NCBI RefSeq assembly: GCF_028657195.3
Contig: NZ_JANCPR020000006.1
Coordinates: 124,001 to 188,000, forward strand
DNA: 64,000 nucleotides
Source of the DNA: Streptomyces iconiensis
Lineage (GTDB): Bacteria > Actinomycetota > Actinomycetes > Streptomycetales > Streptomycetaceae
Direction: 5' to 3'
The notes beneath the pieces are model-generated. The model saw only the letters and a list, made by a program, of their open reading frames with translations. It was not told where the DNA came from and made no database searches. Both the position numbers and the translations under genes were made by a program. Positions 35,964-44,812 of this stretch are shown in pieces; within the stretch, counting starts at the first letter, position 1, and each line of letters opens with the position of its first letter.

Positions 35964-37928
35964 TCAGTCCTCGCTGGAGGCGCTGGGCAGCTTCTCCTGG
36001 ATGAGGTCCATCACGGAGGCGTCGGTGAGGGTCTGTGTGTCACCCAGCGTCCGGTTCTCCGCCACGTCCCGCAGGAGGCGGCGCATGATCTTGCCCGAGC
36101 GGGTCTTGGGCAGCTCGGCGACCGGCAGGATGCGCCTCGGCTTGGCGATCGGGCCCAGCTGCTTGGACACGTGGCTGCGCAGCTCCTCGACCAGGCCCTC
36201 GCTGTCGCTGGCGGTACCGCGCAGGATGACAAAGGCGCAGATGGCCTGCGTCGTCTGCGGGTCCGTCGCCCCGACGACGGCCGCCTCGGCGATCTTCGGG
36301 TGCGAGACGAGCGCCGACTCGACCTCCGTCGTGGAGATGTTGTGCCCCGAGACGAGCATCACATCGTCCACCCGGCCGAGCAGCCAGATGTCACCGTCGT
36401 CGTCTCTCTTGGCACCGTCGCCCGCGAAGTACTTGCCCTCGAAGCGCGACCAGTAGGTGTCCAGGAAACGCTGGTCGTCGCCCCAGATGGTGCGCAGCAT
36501 CGAGGGCCACGGCTCGGTGAGCACGAGGTAGCCGCCCCCGCCGTCGGGAACCTCGTTCGCGTCGTCGTCCACGACCGTCGCGGAGACACCGGGCAGCGGG
36601 ACCTGCGCCGAGCCCGGCTTCGCGGCCGTGACACCGGGCAGAGGGCTGATCATCATGCCGCCCGTCTCGGTCTGCCACCAGGTGTCCAGCACGGGCGTAC
36701 GGTCGCCGCCGATGTGGTGGCGGTACCAGACCCATGCCTCCGGGTTGATCGGCTCACCGACCGAACCGAGGATGCGCAGCGAGGACAGGTCGAACTTCGC
36801 CGGGATCTCGTCGCCCCACTTCATGCAGGCACGGATCGCGGTGGGCGCGGTGTAGAGGAGGCTGACGCCGTACTTCTGCACGATCTCCCACCAGCGGCCC
36901 TTGTGGGGGGAGTCGGGCGTGCCCTCGTAGAGCACCTCCGTCGCGCCGTTGGCGAGCGGTCCGTAGACGATGTACGAGTGCCCGGTCACCCAGCCGACGT
37001 CGGCGGTGCACCAGTAGACATCGCTTTCCGGCTTGAGGTCGAAGACGGCGTGGTGCGTGTACGCGATCTGGGTGAGGTAGCCACCCGTGGTGTGCAGGAT
37101 GCCCTTCGGCTTCCCCGTGGTGCCCGAGGTGTAGAGGATGAACAGCGGGTGCTCGGCGTCGAAGTCCTGCGGCGTGTGCTGCTCGGACTGGCGGCCGACG
37201 ACCTCGTGCCACCACAGGTCGCGCCCCTCGGTCCAGTCGATGTCGTCCTGCCCGGTGCGCTTCACCACCAGGACGTTGCGCACATTCTCGGTCCCGGGCT
37301 TGGTCAGCGCCTCGTCGACGGCGGGCTTGAGCGCGGAGGCCGCGCCCTTGCGGTACCCGCCGTCGGCCGTGATGATCACCCGCGCGTCCGCGTCCTCGAT
37401 ACGGGTCGCGAGCGCGTCGGCCGAGAAGCCGCCGAAGACGACCGAGTGCGGTGCGCCGATCCGGGCGCAGGCCAGCATGGCCACGACCGTCTCGGAGATC
37501 ATCGGAAGGTAGATGGCTACCCGGTCACCGGCCTGGACGCCCAGCTCGATGAGAGCGTTGGCGGCCTGCGAGACCTCGCGCTGGAGGTCGGCGTAGGTGA
37601 GCGTCCGGGTGTCTCCGGGCTCGCCCTCGAAGTAGAGGGCGACCCGGTCACCGTTGCCCGCCTCGACGTGGCGGTCCACACAGTTGTAGGCGACGTTGAG
37701 CTTGCCGTCCTTGAACCACTTGGCGAACGGCGGGTTCGACCAGTCGAGCGTCTCGGTCGGTTCGGTGCCCCAGCTCAGGCGGCGTGCCTGCTCGGCCCAG
37801 AAACCCAGCCGGTCAGCCTTCGCCCGGTCGTACGCGTCCGCCTTCACGTTGGCGTTCGCGGCCAGTTCGGCGGGCGGGGCGAACTTCCGCTCTTCGCGTA
37901 GAAGATTGGCCAGGCTTTCGTTGCTCAC
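35964..37928 (-). CDS. acsA: Acetyl-CoA synthetase
   Basis: This AMP-forming acetate-CoA ligase (acetate + ATP + CoA to acetyl-CoA) has 654 residues, the usual length. The P-loop is YTSGTTGKPKG, the core motifs WWQTETGG and GRVDDVMLVSGHNIST are present, and the regulatory, acetylatable lysine is Lys613 in RSGKIMRR. GTG 37928 (VSNESLANLL) has a GGGAGA site and matches known Streptomyces starts; ATG 37940 is an alternative. It stands alone between two strong regulatory gaps. Confidence 0.95.
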   Translation of the reverse strand: MSNESLANLLREERKFAPPAELAANANVKADAYDRAKADRLGFWAEQARRLSWGTEPTETLDWSNPPFAKWFKDGKLNVAYNCVDRHVEAGNGDRVALYFEGEPGDTRTLTYADLQREVSQAANALIELGVQAGDRVAIYLPMISETVVAMLACARIGAPHSVVFGGFSADALATRIEDADARVIITADGGYRKGAASALKPAVDEALTKPGTENVRNVLVVKRTGQDDIDWTEGRDLWWHEVVGRQSEQHTPQDFDAEHPLFILYTSGTTGKPKGILHTTGGYLTQIAYTHHAVFDLKPESDVYWCTADVGWVTGHSYIVYGPLANGATEVLYEGTPDSPHKGRWWEIVQKYGVSLLYTAPTAIRACMKWGDEIPAKFDLSSLRILGSVGEPINPEAWVWYRHHIGGDRTPVLDTWWQTETGGMMISPLPGVTAAKPGSAQVPLPGVSATVVDDDANEVPDGGGGYLVLTEPWPSMLRTIWGDDQRFLDTYWSRFEGKYFAGDGAKRDDDGDIWLLGRVDDVMLVSGHNISTTEVESALVSHPKIAEAAVVGATDPQTTQAICAFVILRGTASDSEGLVEELRSHVSKQLGPIAKPRRILPVAELPKTRSGKIMRRLLRDVAENRTLGDTQTLTDASVMDLIQEKLPSASSED

Positions 37929-38060
37929 GACATCTCCCATTCCCAGGGTGTGCGCTGTGTCCCGGGCCATAGCTCATCAGCCGCCCCACCTCTGTGACAA
38001 GGGCCGACGACGAAAATGGTGTAGACCTGTCGCCGGTCCTGCTTTCCTGCCCACTCTCCC

Positions 38061-40739
38061 TCATCCCTCCCCCCTCTCTTGTTCCGCCCCGCCTCGGACC
38101 GCAGGTGTCTCGGGGCGTACGGCGGCGAACACAGGACGACCCACGTCCGTGCCGTTCAGATCGAGCACGTAGGTCTGGGCCTCCCCGACGTGGAAGTACA
38201 TCCCGTGCAGCTCAAGAGCACCCTCCCGCACCCTGCGGGCCACACATTCATGCGCCGACAGGTGCTCCAACTGCTGCACCACATTGGCCAGACAGAGCGC
38301 CTCGACCTCGTCCGCCGTCTCCCGGTCGGCGATGCCCGCGCCGTCCGGCGCGGCGAGCCTCTCCAGGCTCGGGCGGCCGTGCCGCAGCCAACGGCCCAGA
38401 GGTGAGTCGCTGTCCGGGTCGGCACCCTGGCTGTGCAGCGCCTGCATCGCGCCGCATCCGGAGTGGCCGCACACGGTCACCGACCCGACCTTGAGCACGT
38501 CAACCGCGTACTCGATCGCGGCGGCCACCGACTCGTCGCCCGTCTCCTCGCCCGGCAGCGGCACCAGATTCCCGACGTTGCGCACCGTGAAGAGATCGCC
38601 GGGGCCGCTGGAGGTGATCATGCTGGTGACCAGCCGTGAGTCCGCGCACGTCAGGAAGAGCTGCGAGGGCCGCTGACCCTCCTTCGCCAGCCGCGCCAAC
38701 TCGTCCCGTACGAGTGGGGCCGTCGTGCGCTGGAAGTTGCGTACGCCGCCCAGCAGTTGCCGGCGCCGGGGAGTGTGCTGCGTGTGCTCGTCGTGCGGCC
38801 GGGTGCACTGGTGGTTGCGCCAGGGCGTCCACGGCTTGCATGTGTGCGAGCCCGGCGGCTCCGCGATGTGCTGCCCCGCGCGCCCCGTCACTTCCACGCT
38901 GCCGCCCTGCGCCGTGTGCGCCACGCGCCAGTCGTCCAACGCCTCGTACGCCGCATGGTCCATAAACGATCCGTCCAACTCCACCACTGCCTTGGCTCCC
39001 TCCGGAACCCGTGCCAGCGCCCGGCTCAGCCGCGGCACCGCCAGGAACGTCAACTGCCCCCGCACCAGCACCCGATAGACACCGACCGACCCGTCCGCCC
39101 GGCCCCCGGCCTCCCCCTCGTACTCCTTGTCCTCGTACTCCTCCCTCTCGTACTCCTCGTCGGCCGCCTGGACACCGGCCTCCTCGCCCGCTCGGGCTCC
39201 GCCTACCGCACCGCTCTTCCCGCCGGCCCCGGCTTCTCCGTCCGCCCCGTCCGGCTCCTGCGTCCCGACCGGCCCGCCTTCTCCGACGGCCTTTTGGCGG
39301 ACCATCCCGTCGCCGGCCGTGCCGTCGCTGACCGACACCGCGCTGTGCGCCTTCTCGCTGACCGTCCTCTCGGTGCGCGGTTCCTCGCTGTGCGTCTGCT
39401 CGACGGAGATCCGGGTGCGCGCCAGCCGGTGCAGCGCGAGCACCACCCCTACGGCGATCCCGATCCCGACGCCCTCCAGCACGCCGATGAACACCACGGC
39501 CACCGTCGTCACGCCGAACACCAGGGCCTCCCGGTGCCGGGTGACACTCCGGATGTGCGTGAGGTTCACCATCTGCACGCCGACGACCATCACCAGCGAC
39601 GCCAGTGCCGCCAGCGGAATCTGTTCCAGCGGCCCGACCAGAAGCGCGGCGGCCAGCAGTACCCATACGCCCTGTAGCAGCGCGGAGTTACGGCTCACGG
39701 CTCCCGCGGCGATGTTCGCCGAGCTGCGTACGGCCACGCCGGTGACCGGCAGCCCGCCGAGCCCTCCTGAGACGACGTTCGCCACGCCGTGCCCTCGTAG
39801 CTCCTTGTCCAGGTCGCTCCTCGGCACCCTCTCCTCGCCCCGCCGCGCGGCCGTCAGCTTGTCCGCCGCGACCGCGGAGAGCAGCGCCTGCACGCTGGCG
39901 ACCATCGTGAGCATCAGCACCGCCGTGGCCATCCCGAGAACGGGGCCCTCCGGCATCTGGGGCAGTGCGTGCGTATGCCAGGAGGGCAGGTCGACGCGGG
40001 GCAGCCGCATGTCGGCGATCGTCGCAGCGATGGTCGCCAGCCCCACGGCCGCCAGCGCCGGCGGCACCTTGCCCGTGTACCGCCCGATGGCTCCTCCGTG
40101 CTCCTTGAGCCACGGCCAGGCCAGCAGGACGACCACGGTGAGCATGCTGATGGACAGCGCGGCAGGGTGCACCTCCACCAACTGCCGCGGCAGTTCCAGC
40201 GCGTTGGTGAGGGGCGAACTCGCGGGGCTCCCGCCGAGCATGACGTGGAGCTGGGCGAGCGAGATGGTGACGCCGATCCCGGTCAGCATTCCGTGCACGA
40301 TCGCGGGGCTGACCGCGAGCGCCGAGCGTGCGATCCGCAGACATCCCAGCGCGATCTGTGCCAGCCCTGCCATCACGGTGATGGCACATGTGGTGCGCCA
40401 GCCATACGTCTGGATCAACTCGGCCGTGATGACGGTGAGTCCGGCGGCCGGCCCCGTCACCTGGAGCGGTGCGCCACCCAGCCACCCGCACACCAGGCCA
40501 CCCACGGCGCCCGCGATCAGGCCGGCCTGAAGCGGCGCCCCTGCGGCCAGCGCGATACCGAGCGAGAGCGGCAGGGCGATCAGGAAGACGGCGATCGAGG
40601 CGGAGAAGTCGGCACCCCAGCGTCTGCGCGACCAAGGGCCGCCCGGCTTGGGGTCATCGTCTGCGTTCGGTCGGTGTGCGGAGGCATGGCCCTTGGAGCG
40701 GTCGGCATCGCCGCTACGCAGAGGGGTGCAGGCGGACAT
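38061..40739 (-). CDS. SulP anion transporter - STAS - beta-carbonic anhydrase fusion
   Basis: This 892-residue fusion has a SulP transport domain (about residues 45-440, 10-12 helices, including LQVTGPAAGLTV). An acidic low-complexity linker with EYEREEYEDKEYEGE follows, then a STAS-like segment (about 565-650) and a beta-class carbonic anhydrase domain. The zinc ligands are Cys698, His759 and Cys762, and the Asp700-Arg dyad lies in CADSR. The fusion suggests bicarbonate uptake or release coupled to CO2 hydration. ATG 40739 has a GGAGA site. It is divergent from the lipoprotein gene. Confidence 0.92.
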   Translation of the reverse strand: MSACTPLRSGDADRSKGHASAHRPNADDDPKPGGPWSRRRWGADFSASIAVFLIALPLSLGIALAAGAPLQAGLIAGAVGGLVCGWLGGAPLQVTGPAAGLTVITAELIQTYGWRTTCAITVMAGLAQIALGCLRIARSALAVSPAIVHGMLTGIGVTISLAQLHVMLGGSPASSPLTNALELPRQLVEVHPAALSISMLTVVVLLAWPWLKEHGGAIGRYTGKVPPALAAVGLATIAATIADMRLPRVDLPSWHTHALPQMPEGPVLGMATAVLMLTMVASVQALLSAVAADKLTAARRGEERVPRSDLDKELRGHGVANVVSGGLGGLPVTGVAVRSSANIAAGAVSRNSALLQGVWVLLAAALLVGPLEQIPLAALASLVMVVGVQMVNLTHIRSVTRHREALVFGVTTVAVVFIGVLEGVGIGIAVGVVLALHRLARTRISVEQTHSEEPRTERTVSEKAHSAVSVSDGTAGDGMVRQKAVGEGGPVGTQEPDGADGEAGAGGKSGAVGGARAGEEAGVQAADEEYEREEYEDKEYEGEAGGRADGSVGVYRVLVRGQLTFLAVPRLSRALARVPEGAKAVVELDGSFMDHAAYEALDDWRVAHTAQGGSVEVTGRAGQHIAEPPGSHTCKPWTPWRNHQCTRPHDEHTQHTPRRRQLLGGVRNFQRTTAPLVRDELARLAKEGQRPSQLFLTCADSRLVTSMITSSGPGDLFTVRNVGNLVPLPGEETGDESVAAAIEYAVDVLKVGSVTVCGHSGCGAMQALHSQGADPDSDSPLGRWLRHGRPSLERLAAPDGAGIADRETADEVEALCLANVVQQLEHLSAHECVARRVREGALELHGMYFHVGEAQTYVLDLNGTDVGRPVFAAVRPETPAVRGGAEQERGEG

Positions 40740-41003
40740 CGTGTCTCCTTCGGTGGATGGCACGGTGCGTGACCGTCTGGGTACTCCCAAGCATCGGTAA
40801 ATGGAGCGTAATAACGAGTAAAGGCATGGAGAAGCGTGAGGTGGCCGTATGGGCCCCTTACTTCCGCCCATCGAGTGAACGACACGACAAAGCCGCTTGT
40901 CCTATTTGTCTGCTTTACGTCTCATGTCACGTTTGGTTCGCGTGTACCCGCCGGTCCCGGACCGGTGACCGGCGAGACGAGGCGAGAGGACGAGGTGAGG
41001 CTG

Positions 41004-42242
41004 ATGACAGCCACTCGAAGACGACCTGCTGACCCCGCGGTGGTCATGGCAGCGCTGGCGCTGACCCTGGTCGTCGCTGGGTGTTCCGGAGGTACGGCGG
41101 AGCTCCCTGAAGGGGCGCCCCACGCGGCGCCCAAGGAGAAGCCGCAGTCGAAGGTCAGGCTCATCGGGGACGGATCCACGTCCTTCATCGGCCGGCAGCC
41201 GCGCCAGCCGAACCCGCGTCAGCTGAAGCCAGGGAAGAAGCCCCCGCAGTTCGTCGTCTTCTCCTGGGACGGTGCCGGCGAGGACAGCAAGAAGCTCTTC
41301 TCCCGCTTCCGAAAGGCCGGGAAGAAGTACGGCGCCGCGCAGACCTACTTCCTCAGCGGTGTCTACACGCTGCCCGAGAAGCAGGCGAAACGTTACTCCC
41401 CGCCTGGTCACGCCCAGGGGGCCTCCGACATCGGCTACCTCAAGGACAAGAACATCCGTGCCACGCTCAAGGAAGTCCACAAGGCGTGGCTGGACGGCAG
41501 CGAGATCGGCACCCACTTCAACGGCCACTTCTGCGGGCCCGGCGGCGTGGGCGACTGGTCGGTCGAGCAGTGGAAGAGCGAGATCCGGCAGGCACGGTGG
41601 TTCGTCGAGAACTGGAAGACGACGACCGGGTGGAAGAAGGCCAAGCCTCTCCCGTTCAACTACGCCAGGGAGATGGTCGGAGGCCGCACCCCCTGCCTGG
41701 AGGGCCAGACCAACCTCTTGTCGGCGGCCCGGCAGATGGGCTTCCGCTACGACTCCAGCGGCAACGGCAAACAGGTGTGGCCCGCCAAGCGCAACGGGCT
41801 GTGGGACATGCCGCTCCAGCAGGTCCCCATGCCGGGGCGGAAGTTCGAGACGCTCTCCATGGACTACAACTTCCTCGTCAACCAGTCCGTGACCGTCAAC
41901 GGGCCGGCCGAGAAGCGGCCCGCCTACAAGCGGCAAATGCGCGACGGCCTGCTACAGGGCTTCAAGCGCGCCTACACAGGCAACCGCGCCCCGCTGATCA
42001 TCGGTAACCACTTCGAGAACTGGAACGGCGGCGTCTACATGGATGCCATCGAGGACGTCATGAAGACCGTCTGCACCAAGAAGGACGTCCGGTGCGTCTC
42101 GTTCCGGCAGCTGGCCGACTGGCTCGACACCCAGGACCCCCGCGTGCTCGCAAAACTGCGCACCCTCCAGGTGGGCGAGCGTCCCGCCACGGGCTGGCGC
42201 TCCTTCCTCACCATCGACCGGACGCCGGCCCAGGCACGGTGA
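41004..42242 (+). CDS. Secreted lipoprotein, polysaccharide deacetylase-like
   Basis: The 412-residue protein has a lipoprotein signal ending LVVAGC (lipidated Cys27). After a basic Pro-rich linker the catalytic region FVVFSWDGAGED corresponds to the first metal-binding motif of NodB-type deacetylases, and EIGTHFNGHFC resembles the second (H-x3-H). The match is partial, so activity is uncertain. Recurring Lys/Trp-rich surface sequence suggests contact with anionic polymers. ATG 41004 follows a GAGG-rich leader. A strong terminator lies 23 bp after the stop. Confidence 0.8.
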   Translation: MTATRRRPADPAVVMAALALTLVVAGCSGGTAELPEGAPHAAPKEKPQSKVRLIGDGSTSFIGRQPRQPNPRQLKPGKKPPQFVVFSWDGAGEDSKKLFSRFRKAGKKYGAAQTYFLSGVYTLPEKQAKRYSPPGHAQGASDIGYLKDKNIRATLKEVHKAWLDGSEIGTHFNGHFCGPGGVGDWSVEQWKSEIRQARWFVENWKTTTGWKKAKPLPFNYAREMVGGRTPCLEGQTNLLSAARQMGFRYDSSGNGKQVWPAKRNGLWDMPLQQVPMPGRKFETLSMDYNFLVNQSVTVNGPAEKRPAYKRQMRDGLLQGFKRAYTGNRAPLIIGNHFENWNGGVYMDAIEDVMKTVCTKKDVRCVSFRQLADWLDTQDPRVLAKLRTLQVGERPATGWRSFLTIDRTPAQAR

Positions 42243-42264
42243 GGGAAGGCGCGCGCTGAGAGAG

Positions 42265-42297
42265 GCCCCGTTCCGGCACGGCACGCCGGAACGGGGC
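42265..42297. terminator. Bidirectional terminator
   Basis: A perfect 13-bp stem (GCCCCGTTCCGGC and complement) with a 7-base loop lies between two convergent genes. Confidence 0.93.
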
Positions 42298-42319
42298 ACG
42301 AGGGGGCAGCGTCCGGAGG

Positions 42320-43357
42320 TCAGGCCGGCTGCGGGGCGCTCCTCCCACGGGGAGCGCCCCCGCGCGGCGCGTCCTGTCCGCGTGTGACGTCTTCACGCAG
42401 GACGAACGACGGGTCGACCTGCGCGGCCAGATCGACCCCGGTCTTCGCGTTCCCCCAGCTCTCCGCGTTGCGCAGGTGGAAGTGGACCATCTGACGGGTG
42501 TAGCGCTCCCAGTCGCGCCGCTCATAGACGGCGTCCGCCGCCTCGTGAAGGGCCTCCATCGCACGGGAGTTGGGCTCCTCCAGTTCGGCGAACGGACGGG
42601 CACGGCCCTTCTCCATGGCGCGCACCCAGTCGGAGTGCCCGACGGTCACCAGGAGGTCCTCGCCGACCTCTTGGCGCAGGAAGTCGAGGTCGTCCTCGCT
42701 CTGTACCTTGTTGCCCACGACTCTCAATGGGACGCCGAAGTCCCGGGCGTACTCCTTGTACTGGCGGTAGACCGACACGCCCTTACGGGTCGGTTCGGCC
42801 ACCAGGAAGGTCATGTCGAAGCGGGTGAACATCCCGGAGGCGAACGAGTCGCTGCCCGCCGTCATGTCGACCACCATGAACTCCTCGCGGCCGTCCACGA
42901 GATGGTTCAGGAACAGCTCGACCGCACCGGTCTTGGAGTGGTAGCAGGCGACACCGAGGTCCGACTCGGTGAAGGGTCCGGTCGCCAGAAGCCGGATCGC
43001 ACCACCGTCCAGGGCGACGGTCCGCTCGCACGCCCGGTAGACCGGGTTGTCCTCGGTGAGACGCAGGACGCGGGAGCCCTCGCCGGGCGGCGTCGTCTTG
43101 ATCATCGTTTCGGCCGACGTGATCCGGGGGTTGGACCCCCGCAGGTACTCCTTGATGAGCGGCAGATGGGCCCCCAGCGCCGGTAGCGCCGCCGCCTCGT
43201 CCTCGTCGAGGCCGAGCGCCGCCCCCAGGTGCTGGTTGATGTCGGCGTCCACGGCCACAAGGGGGGCGCCGCGTGCGGCGAGGTGGCGGATGAACAGTGA
43301 CGACAGCGTCGTCTTGCCGCTGCCGCCCTTCCCTACGAAAGCGATCTTCATGTTCAT
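42320..43357 (-). CDS. CooC/MinD-like ATP-binding protein
   Basis: The 345-residue P-loop ATPase of the MinD/CooC group has deviant Walker A MKIAFVGKGGSGKTTLS at the N-terminus, DADINQHLG at the switch region and FMVVDMTAGSDSFASG at the A-prime motif. The C-terminus is an acidic-to-Arg/Gly tail. ATG 43357 (MNMKIAF) or 43351 (MKIAF) are both possible and no clear ribosome site favours either. It is divergent from the Fic-like gene by 100 bp. CooC proteins insert metal into enzymes, but no metalloenzyme partner is nearby, so the role is open. Confidence 0.85.
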   Translation of the reverse strand: MNMKIAFVGKGGSGKTTLSSLFIRHLAARGAPLVAVDADINQHLGAALGLDEDEAAALPALGAHLPLIKEYLRGSNPRITSAETMIKTTPPGEGSRVLRLTEDNPVYRACERTVALDGGAIRLLATGPFTESDLGVACYHSKTGAVELFLNHLVDGREEFMVVDMTAGSDSFASGMFTRFDMTFLVAEPTRKGVSVYRQYKEYARDFGVPLRVVGNKVQSEDDLDFLRQEVGEDLLVTVGHSDWVRAMEKGRARPFAELEEPNSRAMEALHEAADAVYERRDWERYTRQMVHFHLRNAESWGNAKTGVDLAAQVDPSFVLREDVTRGQDAPRGGAPRGRSAPQPA

Positions 43358-43457
43358 TAGCGTAATGCGCGCAAGGGGCCGCTCATGGAGCCGTGAGTGA
43401 AGAAGACCACTCGAACGTGGGGTTGGGGCGCCCCGGAGGGTGCGTAGGGTCGAACCC

Positions 43458-44321
43458 ATGAGTAGCTCCGCTGGCCCCGCAGGCCGCGCGTCGGCGCCCG
43501 GAACCCCCGCCGCAGACCCGCTCGCCCCCCTGGCCGCACTGCCGGGTGTGCCCGAGGCTGTGGAATCCGTACGCAAAGCCGTCGACAGGGCCTACGGGCA
43601 TCGCGTCATGCGACGCCGCAGCAGTGAGGTGAGCGCGGAGGCCGCGCTGCGCGGAGCCCGTGCTTCCGCGGCGCTGGACGGTGCCGACTGGGCGCTGGAA
43701 GAGGTGCGGCGGCGCAGCGACTTCAGCGTCGACGGCGAGCCCCGCACCGTTGGAGCGGCCCTGCGCGTGACGGCCGAGTCCGGCCAACTCCTGGATGTGT
43801 GGCAGCAGTCGCCGCTGCGCGTGCTCGCCCGGCTGCATCTGGTGGCTGCGGGGCGCGTCGCGCCGGACGAGACCGTGGGCAGGCCCCGGCACGCCGGTGA
43901 ACAGGTCGAGGGCCCCGACCTCGGGCTTGCCCTGCCCAGTGGTGACGAGGTGGCGGCCCGCCTCGACGGTCTGACACAGCTCGTGACGGGCGGTACCTCG
44001 GTGCCCGCGCTGGTCACCGCGTCGGTGGTGCACGGCGAACTACAGGTGCTGCGCCCCTTCGGCTCGTACAACGGTCCAGTGGCGCGCGCCGCCGAACGGA
44101 TAGTGCTGGTCGGCAGCGGTCTCGATCCCAAGGCCATCTGCCCGGCCGAGGTCGGACAGGCCGAGCAGGGACGCGATGTCTACCTCCATGCCCTGCGCGG
44201 TTTCGCGTCCGGGACCCCGGAGGGGCTGGCCGAGTGGATCGCTCACTGCGGTCGCGCCGTCGAGCTGGGCGTACGGGAGAGCACGGCGGTCTGCGAGGCG
44301 CTCCAGCGCGGCGCCGCCTGA
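43458..44321 (+). CDS. Fic-fold-like protein with degenerate active site
   Basis: The 287-residue protein often carries an uninformative oxidoreductase label in Streptomyces. The helical layout and segment VVHGELQVLRPFGSYNGPVARAAER correspond to the Fic core H-P-F-x-x-G-N-G-R-x-x-R. Here the catalytic His is Arg199, the first Gly is Tyr204 and the Arg is Pro207, while Pro200, Phe201, Asn205, Gly206 and Arg210 are kept. The upstream ARASAALDGADWALEEVRRR also resembles a Fic N-terminal region. AMPylation activity is therefore unlikely. ATG 43458 is the start. Confidence 0.72.
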   Translation: MSSSAGPAGRASAPGTPAADPLAPLAALPGVPEAVESVRKAVDRAYGHRVMRRRSSEVSAEAALRGARASAALDGADWALEEVRRRSDFSVDGEPRTVGAALRVTAESGQLLDVWQQSPLRVLARLHLVAAGRVAPDETVGRPRHAGEQVEGPDLGLALPSGDEVAARLDGLTQLVTGGTSVPALVTASVVHGELQVLRPFGSYNGPVARAAERIVLVGSGLDPKAICPAEVGQAEQGRDVYLHALRGFASGTPEGLAEWIAHCGRAVELGVRESTAVCEALQRGAA

Positions 44322-44488
44322 CGGGTCCGTCTCCCTTCGGCGGGCGGGGCGCTGTACGAGTGCCGTACCGGGCGACTACTGGTGTCGCGTATGCGGCCAG
44401 AAGGCGTGCGAGCGGGAGGCTCCCCGGGGGAGCGACTACAGGAGCGGCTTCGGAGGCGGCGGGAGGCGGGGGCTCCGGAGACAGAAAT

Positions 44489-44700
44489 GCGGCGGCTCCC
44501 GCTTACGGGTGCCGCCGCTGACATGTCCACCGGGTTACCAAGCGTGCTCCATTTTGGCCCATCAGGTCGGGACTTTGCCCGTTTCCTGCTGGGACCGGCC
44601 CGATACGCGGGCTACGCGTCGCGTGGGTGCCCAGTGTTCATGCATCCGGTCCGTGGGGCCTTGTGCGCAGAAACGGGATCCTCTCGGATGCCGCTGGTCT
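44489..44700 (-). ncRNA. Candidate 6S-like RNA (scr3559-type)
   Basis: Between the Fic-like and HAD genes the DNA folds into a long rod. GAAACGGG (44670-44677) pairs with CCCGTTTC (44578-44585), CCGGTCC (44646-44652) with GGACCGG (44592-44598), and an apical GGGC/GCCC stem lies at 44609-44632. Unpaired bubbles separate the helices, as in 6S RNA. On the minus strand it is followed by a strong hairpin GCGGCGGC/GCCGCCGC (44489-44518) and a short T-rich tract. A 6S-like RNA of about 190 nt is reported in Streptomyces coelicolor at the equivalent locus. The 5' end is approximate and the strand is inferred from the terminator. Confidence 0.6.
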
Positions 44701-44812
44701 CGCGGGCCGTTGATTCCTTTGTACTCCGCGGCGGGGCCAAGCGGAAGCCCTCTCCACAGATCTTTACTTTCCGCTTCATATACGAGGAAAAGGACTTGTT
44801 CTGGCGAATGCC

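Noticed and set aside
35922..37901. Open frame of about 660 codons opposite acsA
   Set aside because: Acetyl-CoA synthetase is unambiguous on the minus strand; the antisense frame is compositional.
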